DNA of 64,000 nt. Source: Pelagibius marinus. GTDB taxonomy: Bacteria; Pseudomonadota; Alphaproteobacteria; Kiloniellales; Kiloniellaceae. Each line of letters starts with the position of its first letter. The first letter of the stretch is position 1. Location of the stretch: assembly GCF_014925385.1 (NCBI RefSeq), contig NZ_JACSDK010000009.1, positions 310,001 to 374,000 of the forward strand, read 5' to 3'. Position numbers and translations under genes: made by a program. Shown here piece after piece: positions 1 to 8,035 of the stretch. The notes beneath the pieces are model-generated. The model was not told where the DNA came from, searched no databases, and worked only from the letters and a program-made list of their open reading frames with translations.

Positions 1-719
1 AACACGCCGGTGGGCACGCTGGTGGGATGGTTGTTGCCGGCCTGGGTCGGCACCTCGCCCTTGGCCAGCCAGCGCGCGGCCTGGAAATCCAGCATGAAGA
101 TCTGCGACTGCAGCAGCGAGGTGTGCAGCCACTGGCCCTCGCCCGTCTTCTCGCGGCTGATCAGGGCGACCAGGATACCGTGGGCGCAGAACAGCCCCGC
201 CGTCAGGTCGGCCAGCGGGATGCCGACGCGGTAGGGCCCGCGCCCCGGCTCGCCGGTGATCGACATCAGGCCGCCCATGCCTTGGGCGATCTGGTCGAAG
301 CCCGGGCGCTTGGAATAGGGCCCGTCCTGGCCGAAGCCGGAGATACTGGCCAGAATGATGCGCGGGTTGATCGCCTTCAGCGCCGGATAGTCGATCTTCA
401 GCCGCTCCTTCACGTCGGGGCGGAAGTTCTCGATCACCACGTCGGCCTTCTCGGCCAGCTTGTAGAAGATCGCCAGGCCCTCGGGGTCCTTCAGGTTGAG
501 GGTCAGGCTGCGCTTGTTGCGCTGCAGGTTCTGAAAGTCCGGCGTGTTGCGGCCGGCGCCCAGCGCCCCGTCCGGCTCCAGGCTCTCCGGGGGCTCGATC
601 TTGATGACGTCCGCCCCCCAGTCGGCGAGCTGGCGGGCCGCCGTCGGGCCCGAACGCACGCGCGTCACATCCAGCACCCGGATGTGCGAGAGGGCTTCAG
701 AGGCCGGAACATGGGTCAT
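1..719 (-). CDS. CaiB/BaiF family (class III) CoA-transferase, partial (C-terminus beyond window)
   Basis: The minus-strand frame opens at an ATG at 719 and stays open to base 1, so about 239 N-terminal residues are visible and the rest lies outside. The protein has the N-terminal class III CoA-transferase pattern: a leading strand (HIRVLDVTRVRSGP), ADWGADVIKIEPP, a stretch like NLQRNKRSLTLNLK, then VVIENFRPDV and SISGFGQDGP. Members of this family move CoA between carboxylic acids in the cytoplasm. The start is supported by GGAGACAGGT just before the ATG. It is the last visible gene of the tctC-B-A/SDR/MmgE operon, 22 nt after the MmgE stop, so it probably activates the imported acid or a breakdown product. 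The substrate cannot be read from sequence. The residue after the leading strand is Arg-Ser-Gly-Pro where many homologues have Ala-Gly-Pro. Confidence 0.9.
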   Translation of the reverse strand, partial: MTHVPASEALSHIRVLDVTRVRSGPTAARQLADWGADVIKIEPPESLEPDGALGAGRNTPDFQNLQRNKRSLTLNLKDPEGLAIFYKLAEKADVVIENFRPDVKERLKIDYPALKAINPRIILASISGFGQDGPYSKRPGFDQIAQGMGGLMSITGEPGRGPYRVGIPLADLTAGLFCAHGILVALISREKTGEGQWLHTSLLQSQIFMLDFQAARWLAKGEVPTQAGNNHPTSVPTGV

Positions 720-741
720 ACCTGTCTCCTCATTCCCGGTT

Positions 742-2142
742 TTAGCTGTGCCGCGCGACTTGCTTCAGGCCACCGGCATCCGCGGCGGTGAAGGCGTCGC
801 GGGCGAAGGCGGCCAGCGCCTCGGCCTGGTCGTCGCTCCAGCCGCCGAAGCGCAGGTTGCCGCGGAACTTTTCCCACAGCTCGGCCTCCTCCAGCGGCGC
901 GCCGCGGCCGCCGCGCAGGCAGGGCTGGTTCGCTGCCAGCCGCCGGCCGTCCTTCAGCGTCACCACCAGGTCGCCGGTGTAGTTCCGGGGATATTCGTTC
1001 GCCGGGTCGATCTCATAGGTCACCTTGGCCGCCTGGGCCAGCACCGCCGGGTCGGCGATGCGCGCCTCGGTGAACTGCTCCAGGCCCGCGCCGCCGTCGA
1101 GCAGCGCCACCGCGACGCAGTAGGGCACCGAGAACTTGGCGCCGTAGGGCGTCGAGGGGCGGGCCTTCTCGGCGCGCGGCTCCCAGAGGCGGTGCACCGT
1201 CCCCTCGCCGACCTTGGCGACGATGGTCTCGATCTCCGAGAGGTCGTCGATCTCATCGCGCAGCTTCAGGGCGCAGTCGATGAAGGGCTGCGCCATGGTC
1301 CCGCAGGCATAGGGCTTGAAGGCCAGGTTGGCGACTTCCCAGCGGCTGCCCCAGCCTTCGCCCAGGTGCGAGAAGTCGCGCGGGATGCCCGGCACGGCAA
1401 AGGCATGGAAGGCGCCGTGCTCGCCCTCGAAGACCGTGCGCGGCCCGATGAAGCCGCTTTCCGCCAGCCGCGCCGCGCGCCAGCCGGCACCGGCCGCCCA
1501 GCCGGGATGCAGCCGCTTTGTCCAGGTGCCCTCGGCCAGGTACTCGATGATGCCCGAGGCCAGGGAGCCGACAATGCCCAGCGCCGAGGCGATCTGCGCG
1601 GGCGGCAGGCGCAGGGCGGTCGCCACCCCCGCCGCCGCGCCGAAGGCGCCGCAGACCGCGGTGGGATGGAAGCCCTGGCGGTGCATGGCCGTGGGCGCGA
1701 CCAGGGCGAGCCGGCAGATCAGCTCGGCGCCGACGGCCAGACCCCGCAGCAGGTCCTCACCCGAAAGGTTGCGCTGCTCCCCCGCCGCCAGGATGGCCGG
1801 CACCATGACCGCGCCGACGTGAACCGGCGTGCCCTCGAAGGTGTCGTCGTAGTCCTCGCCGTGAACCGCCGTGCCGTTGGCCAGCGCCGCGGTCATCACG
1901 TCGAAGCCGCCGGGGCGACCGACGATGCTGCAGGGCCCGTTGCCGTCGGCTGCCTGGACGATGGACTCGATGTAGGTTTCGCGCCGCGCCGCCACCATGA
2001 GGCCCAGGGAGTCCATCAGGGTGCGGGTCAGCGCCGTGCGCACCGCCGCGGGAACAGCTTCCGCGCTGAGGCCGTCGGCCCAGCCGGCAACGACCTCGGC
2101 CAGCGCCGCCTCTTCTTGCGTCAGGATGCCGGCCTCGCTCAT
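742..2142 (-). CDS. MmgE/PrpD family protein (2-methylcitrate dehydratase-like)
   Basis: A 466-residue protein of MmgE/PrpD length. The family fold is recognisable from LTRTLMDSLGLMVAA near residue 45, an ANGTAVHGEDYDDTFEG stretch near residue 90, and PAILAAGEQRNLSGEDLL. The C-terminal half holds the CGTMAQPFIDCALKLRDE and PYGAKFSVPYCVAVALLDG blocks. Known members include 2-methylcitrate dehydratase, cis-aconitate decarboxylase and iminodisuccinate epimerase, all acting on polycarboxylates in the cytosol. The ATG at 2142 overlaps the SDR stop as ATGA, so the genes are translationally coupled. The frame stays open upstream across the SDR gene, but that stretch is a shadow. Next to a Tct transporter, a lyase and an aconitase-like pair it most likely dehydrates or isomerises the imported acid. 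The exact reaction is unknown. Confidence 0.88.
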   Translation of the reverse strand: MSEAGILTQEEAALAEVVAGWADGLSAEAVPAAVRTALTRTLMDSLGLMVAARRETYIESIVQAADGNGPCSIVGRPGGFDVMTAALANGTAVHGEDYDDTFEGTPVHVGAVMVPAILAAGEQRNLSGEDLLRGLAVGAELICRLALVAPTAMHRQGFHPTAVCGAFGAAAGVATALRLPPAQIASALGIVGSLASGIIEYLAEGTWTKRLHPGWAAGAGWRAARLAESGFIGPRTVFEGEHGAFHAFAVPGIPRDFSHLGEGWGSRWEVANLAFKPYACGTMAQPFIDCALKLRDEIDDLSEIETIVAKVGEGTVHRLWEPRAEKARPSTPYGAKFSVPYCVAVALLDGGAGLEQFTEARIADPAVLAQAAKVTYEIDPANEYPRNYTGDLVVTLKDGRRLAANQPCLRGGRGAPLEEAELWEKFRGNLRFGGWSDDQAEALAAFARDAFTAADAGGLKQVARHS

Positions 2143-2888
2143 GGCAGATAGACCCCGCCGTTGACGTGGAAGGTCTGGCCGGTCAGGTAGTCCGACTCGG
2201 GCCCGCAGAGCAGGGCGATGACGGCGGCCACCTCCTCCGGCGTGCCGCGCCGGCCGACCGGCGGCAGCGCCTTGTCCGGATGCTGGCCGCGCGCGCCCGC
2301 CGAGGCGCCGCGTCGGGTCTCGATCTCGCCGGGGACGACGCAGTTGGCGGTGACGCCGCGCCCGGCGTATTCGATCGCCAGCGCCTTGGACAGGCCGACC
2401 AGGGCGGCCTTGGAGGCCACCACGTGGGCCCGTTTCGCCGCCCCCCTGTGGCCGGACAGGCCGCCGATGTTGATGATGCGCCCCCAGCCCGCTTCCAGCA
2501 TCGGCGCGATCACGGCGCGGCTGCACAGGAAGGCGGCGTCGAGGTTGACTGCCAGGACCGCGCGCCACTCCGCCAGGTCCATCTCCTCGAAAGGCACCGC
2601 CCGGCGCAGCGCCGCGTTGTTCACCAGGACGGCCGGCCGGCCCAGCGCCGCGGCCGCCTCGACCAGCCGCGCGGACGTCGCCTCCTCGGTGAGGTCGCCC
2701 AGCGTCACCCTGGCCGGAGGCCCCGCCTGTTCGACCAGTCCCGCCGTTTCCTCGGCGCCTTCCTTGTCGGAGCCGCTGTGCACCAGCACGGCGAAGCCCT
2801 GGCGCGCCAGCGCCAGCGCGGCCGCGCGGCCGATGTTGCGCGCCGCGCCGGTGACGATCGCCACCCGGTATGAGTCTCCCGTGCTCAT
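2139..2888 (-). CDS. SDR-family protein with substituted catalytic Ser and Tyr
   Basis: A 249-residue short-chain dehydrogenase/reductase fold. The nucleotide-binding TGAARNIG motif lies near residue 14, LVNNAAL keeps the structural Asn-Asn-Ala, and the C-terminus ends GQTFHVNGG as usual. The catalytic residues are unusual. The usual NISS serine block reads NIGG, and the YxxxK block reads VVASK, so both the serine and the tyrosine are missing while the lysine is kept. It may therefore use a different mechanism, act as a binding or scaffold protein, or be inactive. GGGGAGG precedes the ATG. It lies 9 nt downstream of tctA and overlaps the MmgE/PrpD gene by 4 nt, so it belongs to the same operon. 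Confidence 0.88.
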   Translation of the reverse strand: MSTGDSYRVAIVTGAARNIGRAAALALARQGFAVLVHSGSDKEGAEETAGLVEQAGPPARVTLGDLTEEATSARLVEAAAALGRPAVLVNNAALRRAVPFEEMDLAEWRAVLAVNLDAAFLCSRAVIAPMLEAGWGRIINIGGLSGHRGAAKRAHVVASKAALVGLSKALAIEYAGRGVTANCVVPGEIETRRGASAGARGQHPDKALPPVGRRGTPEEVAAVIALLCGPESDYLTGQTFHVNGGVYLP

Positions 2889-2897
2889 CGCCTCCCC

Positions 2898-4391
2898 TCA
2901 AGTCGCCTCTTTGGCCGCGCGGCGCCTGTCGCGGAACAGGGCCCAGAGCGGCGAGGAGAGGCTGAGCAGGGTCAGCGCAAAGAACAGCAGCACGATGGGG
3001 CTCTCGAAGAGCCTGAAGAAGTTGTTGTCGTGGATAATCATCGCCTGGGAGAAGGTCTCCTCCACCAGTTTGCCGAGGATCAGGCCCATCACCAGCGGCG
3101 CCGGCGAGAAGCCGTGGCGCATCATGAGGAAACCGACGATGCCGGAGATCAACATCACCCAGACATCGAACATGGAGGCACCGTAGGCATAGGAACCGAC
3201 CATCGAGAAGACGAAGACCGCCGGCCACAGCAGGCGGCTCGGCACGAAGGTGACAAGGGAGAAGAACTTCGCGCCGACCAGGCCGATGACGAGGAAACCC
3301 AGATTGGCGACCAGCATGGCGCCGAAGATGGCGTAGATGAACTCCGGCGTCTCGTTGATCAGGTAGGGTCCCGGCCGGAAGCCGTGCATGATGAGGGCCG
3401 CCAGAATCAGCGCGGTGGAGCCGCTGCCAGGGATGCCGAGCGCCAGCGTCGGCACCATGGCGCCGCCGGCCGCGGCGTTGTTGGCCGCCTCCGGCCCGAC
3501 GATACCTTCCGGCGTGCCGCTGCCGAACTCCTCTTTCTTCTTCGACCAGCGCTTGGCCTCGTTGTAGCCCATGATGGCCGCGACGGTGGAGCCCTCGGCG
3601 GGAAGGATGCCGATGAAGGTACCGAGAACCGAGGAACGCAGGATGGTGAACTTGAGCTCCTTGAGTTCCTTGATGCTCGGCAGCTTGGTGGCTGTCGCGC
3701 GGATCCGCTCGAAAGCCTTGTCCAAGACCTGCGATTGATTGAGCATCTCGCCCAAGGCAAAAAGCCCGATCAGTACCGGCACAAAATTGATGCCTTCCTC
3801 CAACTCCGGAATATCGAAGGTGAAGCGCTCAACGCCTGTGGTCAGATGCAGACCTATCGTGCCGATCAACACGCCGACGGCACCGGAAATGAGGTTGCGC
3901 AGGGATGACCTGCCGCTCATGGAGGCCAGCATGGAAAGCGCGAAGACCGCCAGGGCGAAATACTCCTGCGGCCGGAACTCCAGCGCCACCGAGGCAAGCA
4001 GCGGGGCGGCAAAGATGAAGACAATCAGGCTGAAGACCCCACCCGTGACGCTCGACACGGTCGCCAGCCCCAAGGCGCGACCGGGTTCTCCTTTCTTGGC
4101 CATGGGATAACCATCGAGAGCGGTGGCCGCCGCCGGTGGCGCACCCGGCGCATTGATCAGGATCGCCGTGATGGAACCACCGAAGGTGCCGGCACAGTAG
4201 AGCGCCGCCATCATGGAGATGGCGGGCACCGGCTCAAACTGGATGGTGAAGGGAATCAGCAGGGCGATTGCCATGGGCGAGCTCAAGCCCGGCAGGGCCC
4301 CGACGAGCACGCCGATGACGACGCCGCCCAGAATGAGCGCGATATTGAACGGATCTAAAAGAAGGCCGAGGCCTTCGGCAACGGCTTCCAT
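2898..4391 (-). CDS. tctA: Tripartite tricarboxylate transporter large permease, TctA family
   Basis: A 497-residue protein with about a dozen hydrophobic segments. It carries the TctA signatures GVLVGALPGLSSPMAIAL near residue 25, GTFGGSITAILINAPGAPP near residue 68, and a second LGIPGSGSTALILAALIMHG in the middle. TctA forms the large inner-membrane channel subunit of a proton- or sodium-driven carboxylate importer together with TctB and periplasmic TctC. The ATG at 4391 sits 6 nt after AGGAG; a GTG one codon earlier lies too close to that ribosome-binding site. Order is tctC-tctB-tctA on the minus strand with short gaps, then catabolic enzymes, which fits substrate-induced uptake and breakdown. 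Confidence 0.95.
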   Translation of the reverse strand: MEAVAEGLGLLLDPFNIALILGGVVIGVLVGALPGLSSPMAIALLIPFTIQFEPVPAISMMAALYCAGTFGGSITAILINAPGAPPAAATALDGYPMAKKGEPGRALGLATVSSVTGGVFSLIVFIFAAPLLASVALEFRPQEYFALAVFALSMLASMSGRSSLRNLISGAVGVLIGTIGLHLTTGVERFTFDIPELEEGINFVPVLIGLFALGEMLNQSQVLDKAFERIRATATKLPSIKELKELKFTILRSSVLGTFIGILPAEGSTVAAIMGYNEAKRWSKKKEEFGSGTPEGIVGPEAANNAAAGGAMVPTLALGIPGSGSTALILAALIMHGFRPGPYLINETPEFIYAIFGAMLVANLGFLVIGLVGAKFFSLVTFVPSRLLWPAVFVFSMVGSYAYGASMFDVWVMLISGIVGFLMMRHGFSPAPLVMGLILGKLVEETFSQAMIIHDNNFFRLFESPIVLLFFALTLLSLSSPLWALFRDRRRAAKEAT

Positions 4392-4400
4392 CACTTGCTC

Positions 4401-4946
4401 CTACCTGATCGAGACCCCGGCCACACCAGGATCGAAGTAGACGCCCAGAACAACACTGAAAAGGAAAGCGACGCAGAGGGGAAAGAAGACGGCGAAGGGC
4501 AGCACGAACCGCAGCCGCCGCTCACCCCAAAGGAGAGGGATGACCAGGCAGACAGCCACCATCGTCAGCAAGGTCCCGAGCCATTGCTCCGCAATGATGA
4601 TCGCTACCAGCGCCGCCATGGTCACCCAGGCGATGCGCTTGACTGGCGCACGCCGGTCCTTGTCGATGTCCTTGCCCTTGCGCTTCAGCAGAATATGCTC
4701 GAAGGGCATCACCAGCGCCAACAACGCGACAATGACCAGCAGAATCCGTGGGAACATCTGCGGTGGGATGTTCTGCGTTAGGAGATCTGAGACTTCCTCG
4801 AACTGCGTCGTCTCGTAGTAGAGCCACGCGACGATGCAGAGAATGAGGATCGCCAGGAGAGTATCGACCGGATGGAGGAGGCGCGCGACACCCTCGGACG
4901 ATCGCGCGTCCTCCACGCCCCCGGCCCCGTCAGTCTCTTTGGACAT
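4401..4946 (-). CDS. tctB: Tripartite tricarboxylate transporter small subunit, TctB family
   Basis: A 181-residue protein with four hydrophobic segments after a charged N-terminus. Its size and topology are those of TctB, the small membrane subunit of the Tct carboxylate importer. The second half contains the PQMFPRILLVIVALLALVMP segment that recurs in this family. The gene lies between tctC (33-nt gap) and tctA (9 nt from the chosen tctA ATG) on the same strand. Sequence conservation in TctB is low, so position and topology carry much of the call. Confidence 0.88.
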   Translation of the reverse strand: MSKETDGAGGVEDARSSEGVARLLHPVDTLLAILILCIVAWLYYETTQFEEVSDLLTQNIPPQMFPRILLVIVALLALVMPFEHILLKRKGKDIDKDRRAPVKRIAWVTMAALVAIIIAEQWLGTLLTMVAVCLVIPLLWGERRLRFVLPFAVFFPLCVAFLFSVVLGVYFDPGVAGVSIR

Positions 4947-4978
4947 GAGGTTTTCCTAGAGGCTGAAACGAAGTTTGA

Positions 4979-5959
4979 TTACTGATTCAAAAGGCCGAGC
5001 TCTTTCAGGGCATCGGCGGCCTTCTGGTATTCCTCCTTCAGGTGCTTGTCCCAGACTTCGGTGCCGGCGACGCTGTCTTCCGGGGTCAGGCCGGCGCTCT
5101 TCAGGTAGTTGGCGAAGACCTCGTGCTGCATCGCCTTGACCATTGCCTCGGAGAGCATGCCGACCTTGTCCGGCGGCGTCGTTGCCAGAACGGCGTAGCC
5201 GCGGGTGGTCGAGGTCTTCACCTCATAGCCCAGCTCGTAGGTCGACGGCACGTCGGGGAAATCGGCGAGGCGCTTTTCCGCCATCACCGCCAGGGCGCGG
5301 AAGGCGCCATCCTCGACCTGGGACCGCGCTTCACTGACGTTCGGCAGGGTGGCGTCGATGGCCCCCGACAGCAGGGCCTGCACCATCTGCGCGCCTGAGC
5401 CGAAGGGCACGACCTTGTACTGGAAGCCGGCCTCCTTGGCGAGCTGGGCCAGCCCGATGTGCTCGGTGCCGCCGATCTGGGCGACGCCGAAGTTCAGCGG
5501 CGCCTTCTTGGAGGCCGCGATCAGGTCGTCGAGGGATTTGATATCACCCTTGCCGTTCACAACGATGAAGGTGGGGTCGTCCATGGCACGGGCGATGCCG
5601 ACGATGTCGTCGATCTTCATGTCCGACTTGCCGCGGGCCATGGTGTAGAGGTGCGACTGGGTCAGCGCCATGACGGTGCAGCCGTCGGCGGGCTTGCTGA
5701 GGACGTAGTTCTGGGCCTTGGCGCCGGAGCCGCCGCGATGGGCGACGACGGCCATGTCGGTCTTCAGCTCGCGGCGCGTGCGGATCATCATCATGCGCGC
5801 GGTGGTGTCGGTGCCGCCGCCGTAGCTGGAGTGGATGACGACTTCGATGTTGCAGGGATAGCCTTCGTCCTGCGCCGCCGCCGGGGCGGCATAGGCGGCA
5901 ATGACGCCGAAGACCGCAGCGGCGAGGCCGCGGCAAGCTGTCTTCAATCCTGTCTTCAT
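4979..5959 (-). CDS. tctC: Tripartite tricarboxylate transporter substrate-binding protein, TctC/Bug family
   Basis: A 326-residue periplasmic solute-binding protein. A Sec signal peptide (MKTGLKTACRGLAAAVFG, then a cleavage region near AAPAAAQ) is followed by the Bug-family core: VVIHSSYGGGTDTTARMM, MAVVAHRGGSGAKAQNYV, FGVAQIGGTEHIGLAQLA and VPFGSGAQMVQALLSGAID. Family members bind carboxylates such as citrate or tartrate, or amides, and hand them to TctAB. The ATG at 5959 has GGGAGGAAACC directly in front, and longer upstream starts lack this. It is the first gene of the minus-strand operon. A putative ATTGT-NN-ACAA operator lies at 6104-6115, about 145 nt upstream. Confidence 0.93.
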   Translation of the reverse strand: MKTGLKTACRGLAAAVFGVIAAYAAPAAAQDEGYPCNIEVVIHSSYGGGTDTTARMMMIRTRRELKTDMAVVAHRGGSGAKAQNYVLSKPADGCTVMALTQSHLYTMARGKSDMKIDDIVGIARAMDDPTFIVVNGKGDIKSLDDLIAASKKAPLNFGVAQIGGTEHIGLAQLAKEAGFQYKVVPFGSGAQMVQALLSGAIDATLPNVSEARSQVEDGAFRALAVMAEKRLADFPDVPSTYELGYEVKTSTTRGYAVLATTPPDKVGMLSEAMVKAMQHEVFANYLKSAGLTPEDSVAGTEVWDKHLKEEYQKAADALKELGLLNQ

Positions 5960-6103
5960 GGTTTCCTCCCAATTAGGCCTTTGTGGCGCCGGTCTCTTAC
6001 GTGGACCGGCTTTGATCGCGGGGCAGGTCTCCAGGCGGTCGCGCGAGCGCGCCGCCGCCCTGGGGCGGACCGGCGACATACAGGATGCTCAACTGGAGGC
6101 AAA

Positions 6104-6115
6104 ATTGTCAACAAA
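6104..6115. promoter_or_regulatory. Putative operator ATTGT-CA-ACAAA (tct side)
   Basis: ATTGTCAACAAA matches ATTGT-NN-ACAAT at 11 of 12 positions, treating the central two as free. Variants of the same element occur at 6223, 11241 and 11348, each time in front of island genes. The form resembles GntR/FCD-type operators, but no such regulator lies in this part of the window. Confidence 0.55.
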
Positions 6116-6141
6116 ATGACCTTGAAAAATGAACGCTGAGA

Positions 6142-6158
6142 ATTGACGGCACGTCAAT
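6142..6158. promoter_or_regulatory. Perfect palindrome ATTGACG-GCA-CGTCAAT
   Basis: Seven-base arms separated by three bases form a perfect inverted repeat midway between the two divergent genes. It differs from the ATTGT-NN-ACAAT element, so it may bind a second regulator. No second copy was noticed in the window. Confidence 0.45.
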
Positions 6159-6222
6159 GGCCTGTAAAAAAGCGCAGAATTTCGCAGTGCATCATCGATT
6201 GAGGTGAAGGCTTCGCCCATGC

Positions 6223-6234
6223 ATTGTAGACAGA
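6223..6234. promoter_or_regulatory. Putative operator ATTGT-AG-ACAGA (lyase side)
   Basis: This is an imperfect copy of the shared element. The left arm ATTGT and ACA of the right arm are kept. It lies about 45-55 nt upstream of the plus-strand lyase start at 6278. Confidence 0.45.
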
Positions 6235-6277
6235 GATAAGAACAAACCGACTCCATCACGGCGAAGGGAGGCGCGTC

Positions 6278-7141
6278 ATGCCGGGACCGGGAAGTGCATT
6301 CAAAAGGCTGCTGGACGAGCAGGCCCCGCTGCTCGCGCCGGGCGTCTTCGACGGGCTGTCGGCGGCCATGGTCCGGCGCGCGGGCTTTCACGCGGTCTAC
6401 GCCAGCGGCGGGGCCATCGCGCGCAGCCTGGGTCTGCCGGACCTGGGGCTGGTGGGCATGGCCGAGATGGCGGCCCGCCTGGCGCAGATCGTGGAATCGG
6501 CCGGCCTGCCGGTGCTGGCCGACGCCGACACCGGGCACGGCACCGCGCTGCACGTCCGCCGCACCGTGCGCAGCTTCGAGGCCGCCGGCATCGCCGGCCT
6601 GCACATCGAGGACCAGGGCTTCCCCAAGCGCTGCGGCCACCTTGCCGGCAAGTCGCTGATCGACGCGGCGGAGATGGCCGACAAGATCAAGGCGGCGGTC
6701 GACGCCCGGCGCGACGACGATTTCCTGATCGCCGCGCGCAGCGACGCCATCGCGGTCGAGGGCTTCGACAAGGCCCTGGAACGCGCCGCGTCCTACCGCG
6801 AGGCCGGTGCCGACATCCTGTTCCTGGAAGCCCCGGAAACGCCACGTCAGATCGCCGAAATCCCGCGCCGCCTCACCGGGCCGGTGATGATCAACATGTT
6901 CCGCGGCGGGCGCACGCCCTTCACCCCGACGGCGGAGCTGGGCGCACTGGGCTACCGGCTGGTCATCGTGCCCTCGGACCTGCAGCGCGCCGTCATCCGC
7001 TGCCTGGGCGAGGTGCTGGAGGCACTGGCCCGCGACGGCGATTCAAGCGCAGTGGCCGAGCTGCTCTGCCCCCTGCCCGAGCGCGACGTGGTCGTCGAGC
7101 AGGATGACTGGCTCGACTTCGCCGGGCGCTTCGGCGGCTGA
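6278..7141 (+). CDS. Isocitrate lyase/PEP mutase superfamily lyase (methylisocitrate or 2,3-dimethylmalate lyase-like)
   Basis: A 287-residue TIM-barrel enzyme. The metal-binding run LADADTGHG (Asp82, Asp84) and the EDQ block (Glu111, Asp112) are followed by KRCGH at 117-121. That is the isocitrate-lyase-type catalytic loop with its cysteine, so a carbon-carbon lyase is more likely than a phosphonate mutase. Family members split 2-methylisocitrate, 2,3-dimethylmalate, oxaloacetate or similar acids into pyruvate or glyoxylate plus a second acid. The ATG follows GGGAGGCGCGTC. It is the only plus-strand gene of the island apart from the TSUP permease. It is divergent from tctC and convergent with the dioxygenase gene. 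The aconitase-like pair nearby could produce its substrate by hydration. Confidence 0.88.
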   Translation: MPGPGSAFKRLLDEQAPLLAPGVFDGLSAAMVRRAGFHAVYASGGAIARSLGLPDLGLVGMAEMAARLAQIVESAGLPVLADADTGHGTALHVRRTVRSFEAAGIAGLHIEDQGFPKRCGHLAGKSLIDAAEMADKIKAAVDARRDDDFLIAARSDAIAVEGFDKALERAASYREAGADILFLEAPETPRQIAEIPRRLTGPVMINMFRGGRTPFTPTAELGALGYRLVIVPSDLQRAVIRCLGEVLEALARDGDSSAVAELLCPLPERDVVVEQDDWLDFAGRFGG

Positions 7142-7154
7142 GAGCCGCAGGAAG

Positions 7155-8009
7155 TCAGGCGACGATCGCCTCGTCGCCTTTGATCTGGGTGCGGTGCAGG
7201 ATGCGCCGCGCCGTCTCCTCGAAGCCGTCGCGGCGGTGCAGGATCCAGAGGTTCTGCCACATCAGCAGGTCGCCGGGCCGCCACTGATGCGCCCAGGTAT
7301 ATTTCGGCTGGGTGGCATGCGCCCAGAGTCGGTCGAGCAGCGCGTCGCTCTCCGCCGGCTCGAGGCCCGGCACATAGGCGTGCGGGCGGCGGCCCAGGAA
7401 GAGCGCGCGGCGTCCCGTTGCCGGGTCCTGGCGCACCAGGGGGTGATGCGCGCCCGGTGTCTGCCGGGGGTCGCTGATCTCCTCATAGCCCTTGCGCAGC
7501 ATGCCGGCGCTGTTGTGCGCGGCGTCGTGGATCGCCGACCGCCCCTCGATCGCGGCCTTGAGATCGGCGGGCAGGTCCTCGTAGGCCGCCACCATGTTGG
7601 CGAAGTAGGTGTCGCCCTGCCCCACCGGTATTTCCAGCGCGTGGAGGATCGCCGCCTTGGGCGGGGTCTCGATGTAGGTCATGTCGGCGTGCCACACCGC
7701 CTCGCCGGCACCCAGGTTGCCGATAGGGCGGTTCTCGGCGTCCTTCACGTTGGAGATCACGTTGATCTCCGGAAACTCAGGCAGGAAAGTAACGCCGTAA
7801 GGATTGGGGCCCGGCGGGTCGAGCTCGCCGAAGTTGCGGCTGAAGGCCAGCAGGTCCGGATCGCTCATCTGCTGGCCGCGGAAGACCAGCACCAGATGCG
7901 CGTCCCAGGCCGCCTTGATCTGCTCGACCGTCGCGGAGTCCAAGGGCGCGGCCAGATCGACACCCTGCACTTCCGCGCCCAGGGCCGCGCCCGAGGGAAC
8001 AACCTTCAT
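7155..8009 (-). CDS. TauD/TfdA family Fe(II)/2-oxoglutarate-dependent dioxygenase
   Basis: A 284-residue protein of TauD/TfdA length. The facial triad is visible as WHAD (His107, Asp109) and a distal His at about 258 in LHRRDGF. The 2-oxoglutarate-binding arginine falls in ARRILHRTQIKG near residue 269. Such enzymes hydroxylate a substrate and often release sulfite, an alcohol or an amine. The ATG at 8009 follows AAGGAGGAAGAC. An upstream open frame reaching 8630 is a shadow of the enolase-superfamily gene. It is the last gene of the LeuC/LeuD/enolase operon. A TauE/SafE-like permease in the same putative regulon makes a sulfonate substrate thinkable, but that is only inference. Confidence 0.88.
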   Translation of the reverse strand: MKVVPSGAALGAEVQGVDLAAPLDSATVEQIKAAWDAHLVLVFRGQQMSDPDLLAFSRNFGELDPPGPNPYGVTFLPEFPEINVISNVKDAENRPIGNLGAGEAVWHADMTYIETPPKAAILHALEIPVGQGDTYFANMVAAYEDLPADLKAAIEGRSAIHDAAHNSAGMLRKGYEEISDPRQTPGAHHPLVRQDPATGRRALFLGRRPHAYVPGLEPAESDALLDRLWAHATQPKYTWAHQWRPGDLLMWQNLWILHRRDGFEETARRILHRTQIKGDEAIVA

Positions 8010-8035
8010 GTCTTCCTCCTTCTTCGCCGCCGGTC

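Larger units (their letters stand above)
5960..6277. other. Divergent promoter region between tctC and the lyase gene
   Basis: This 318-nt gene-free stretch is more AT-rich than its surroundings. It holds two copies of the ATTGT-NN-ACA operator-like element (6104-6115 and 6223-6234) and one perfect 7-bp palindrome (6142-6158). No convincing sigma-70 boxes were picked out by eye. Confidence 0.6.

Noticed and set aside
742-3228. A single 828-residue minus-strand frame covering the MmgE/PrpD gene and beyond
   Set aside because: Only the part from the ATG at 2142 has family similarity. The upstream part is an arginine- and glycine-rich shadow of the SDR and tctA genes.
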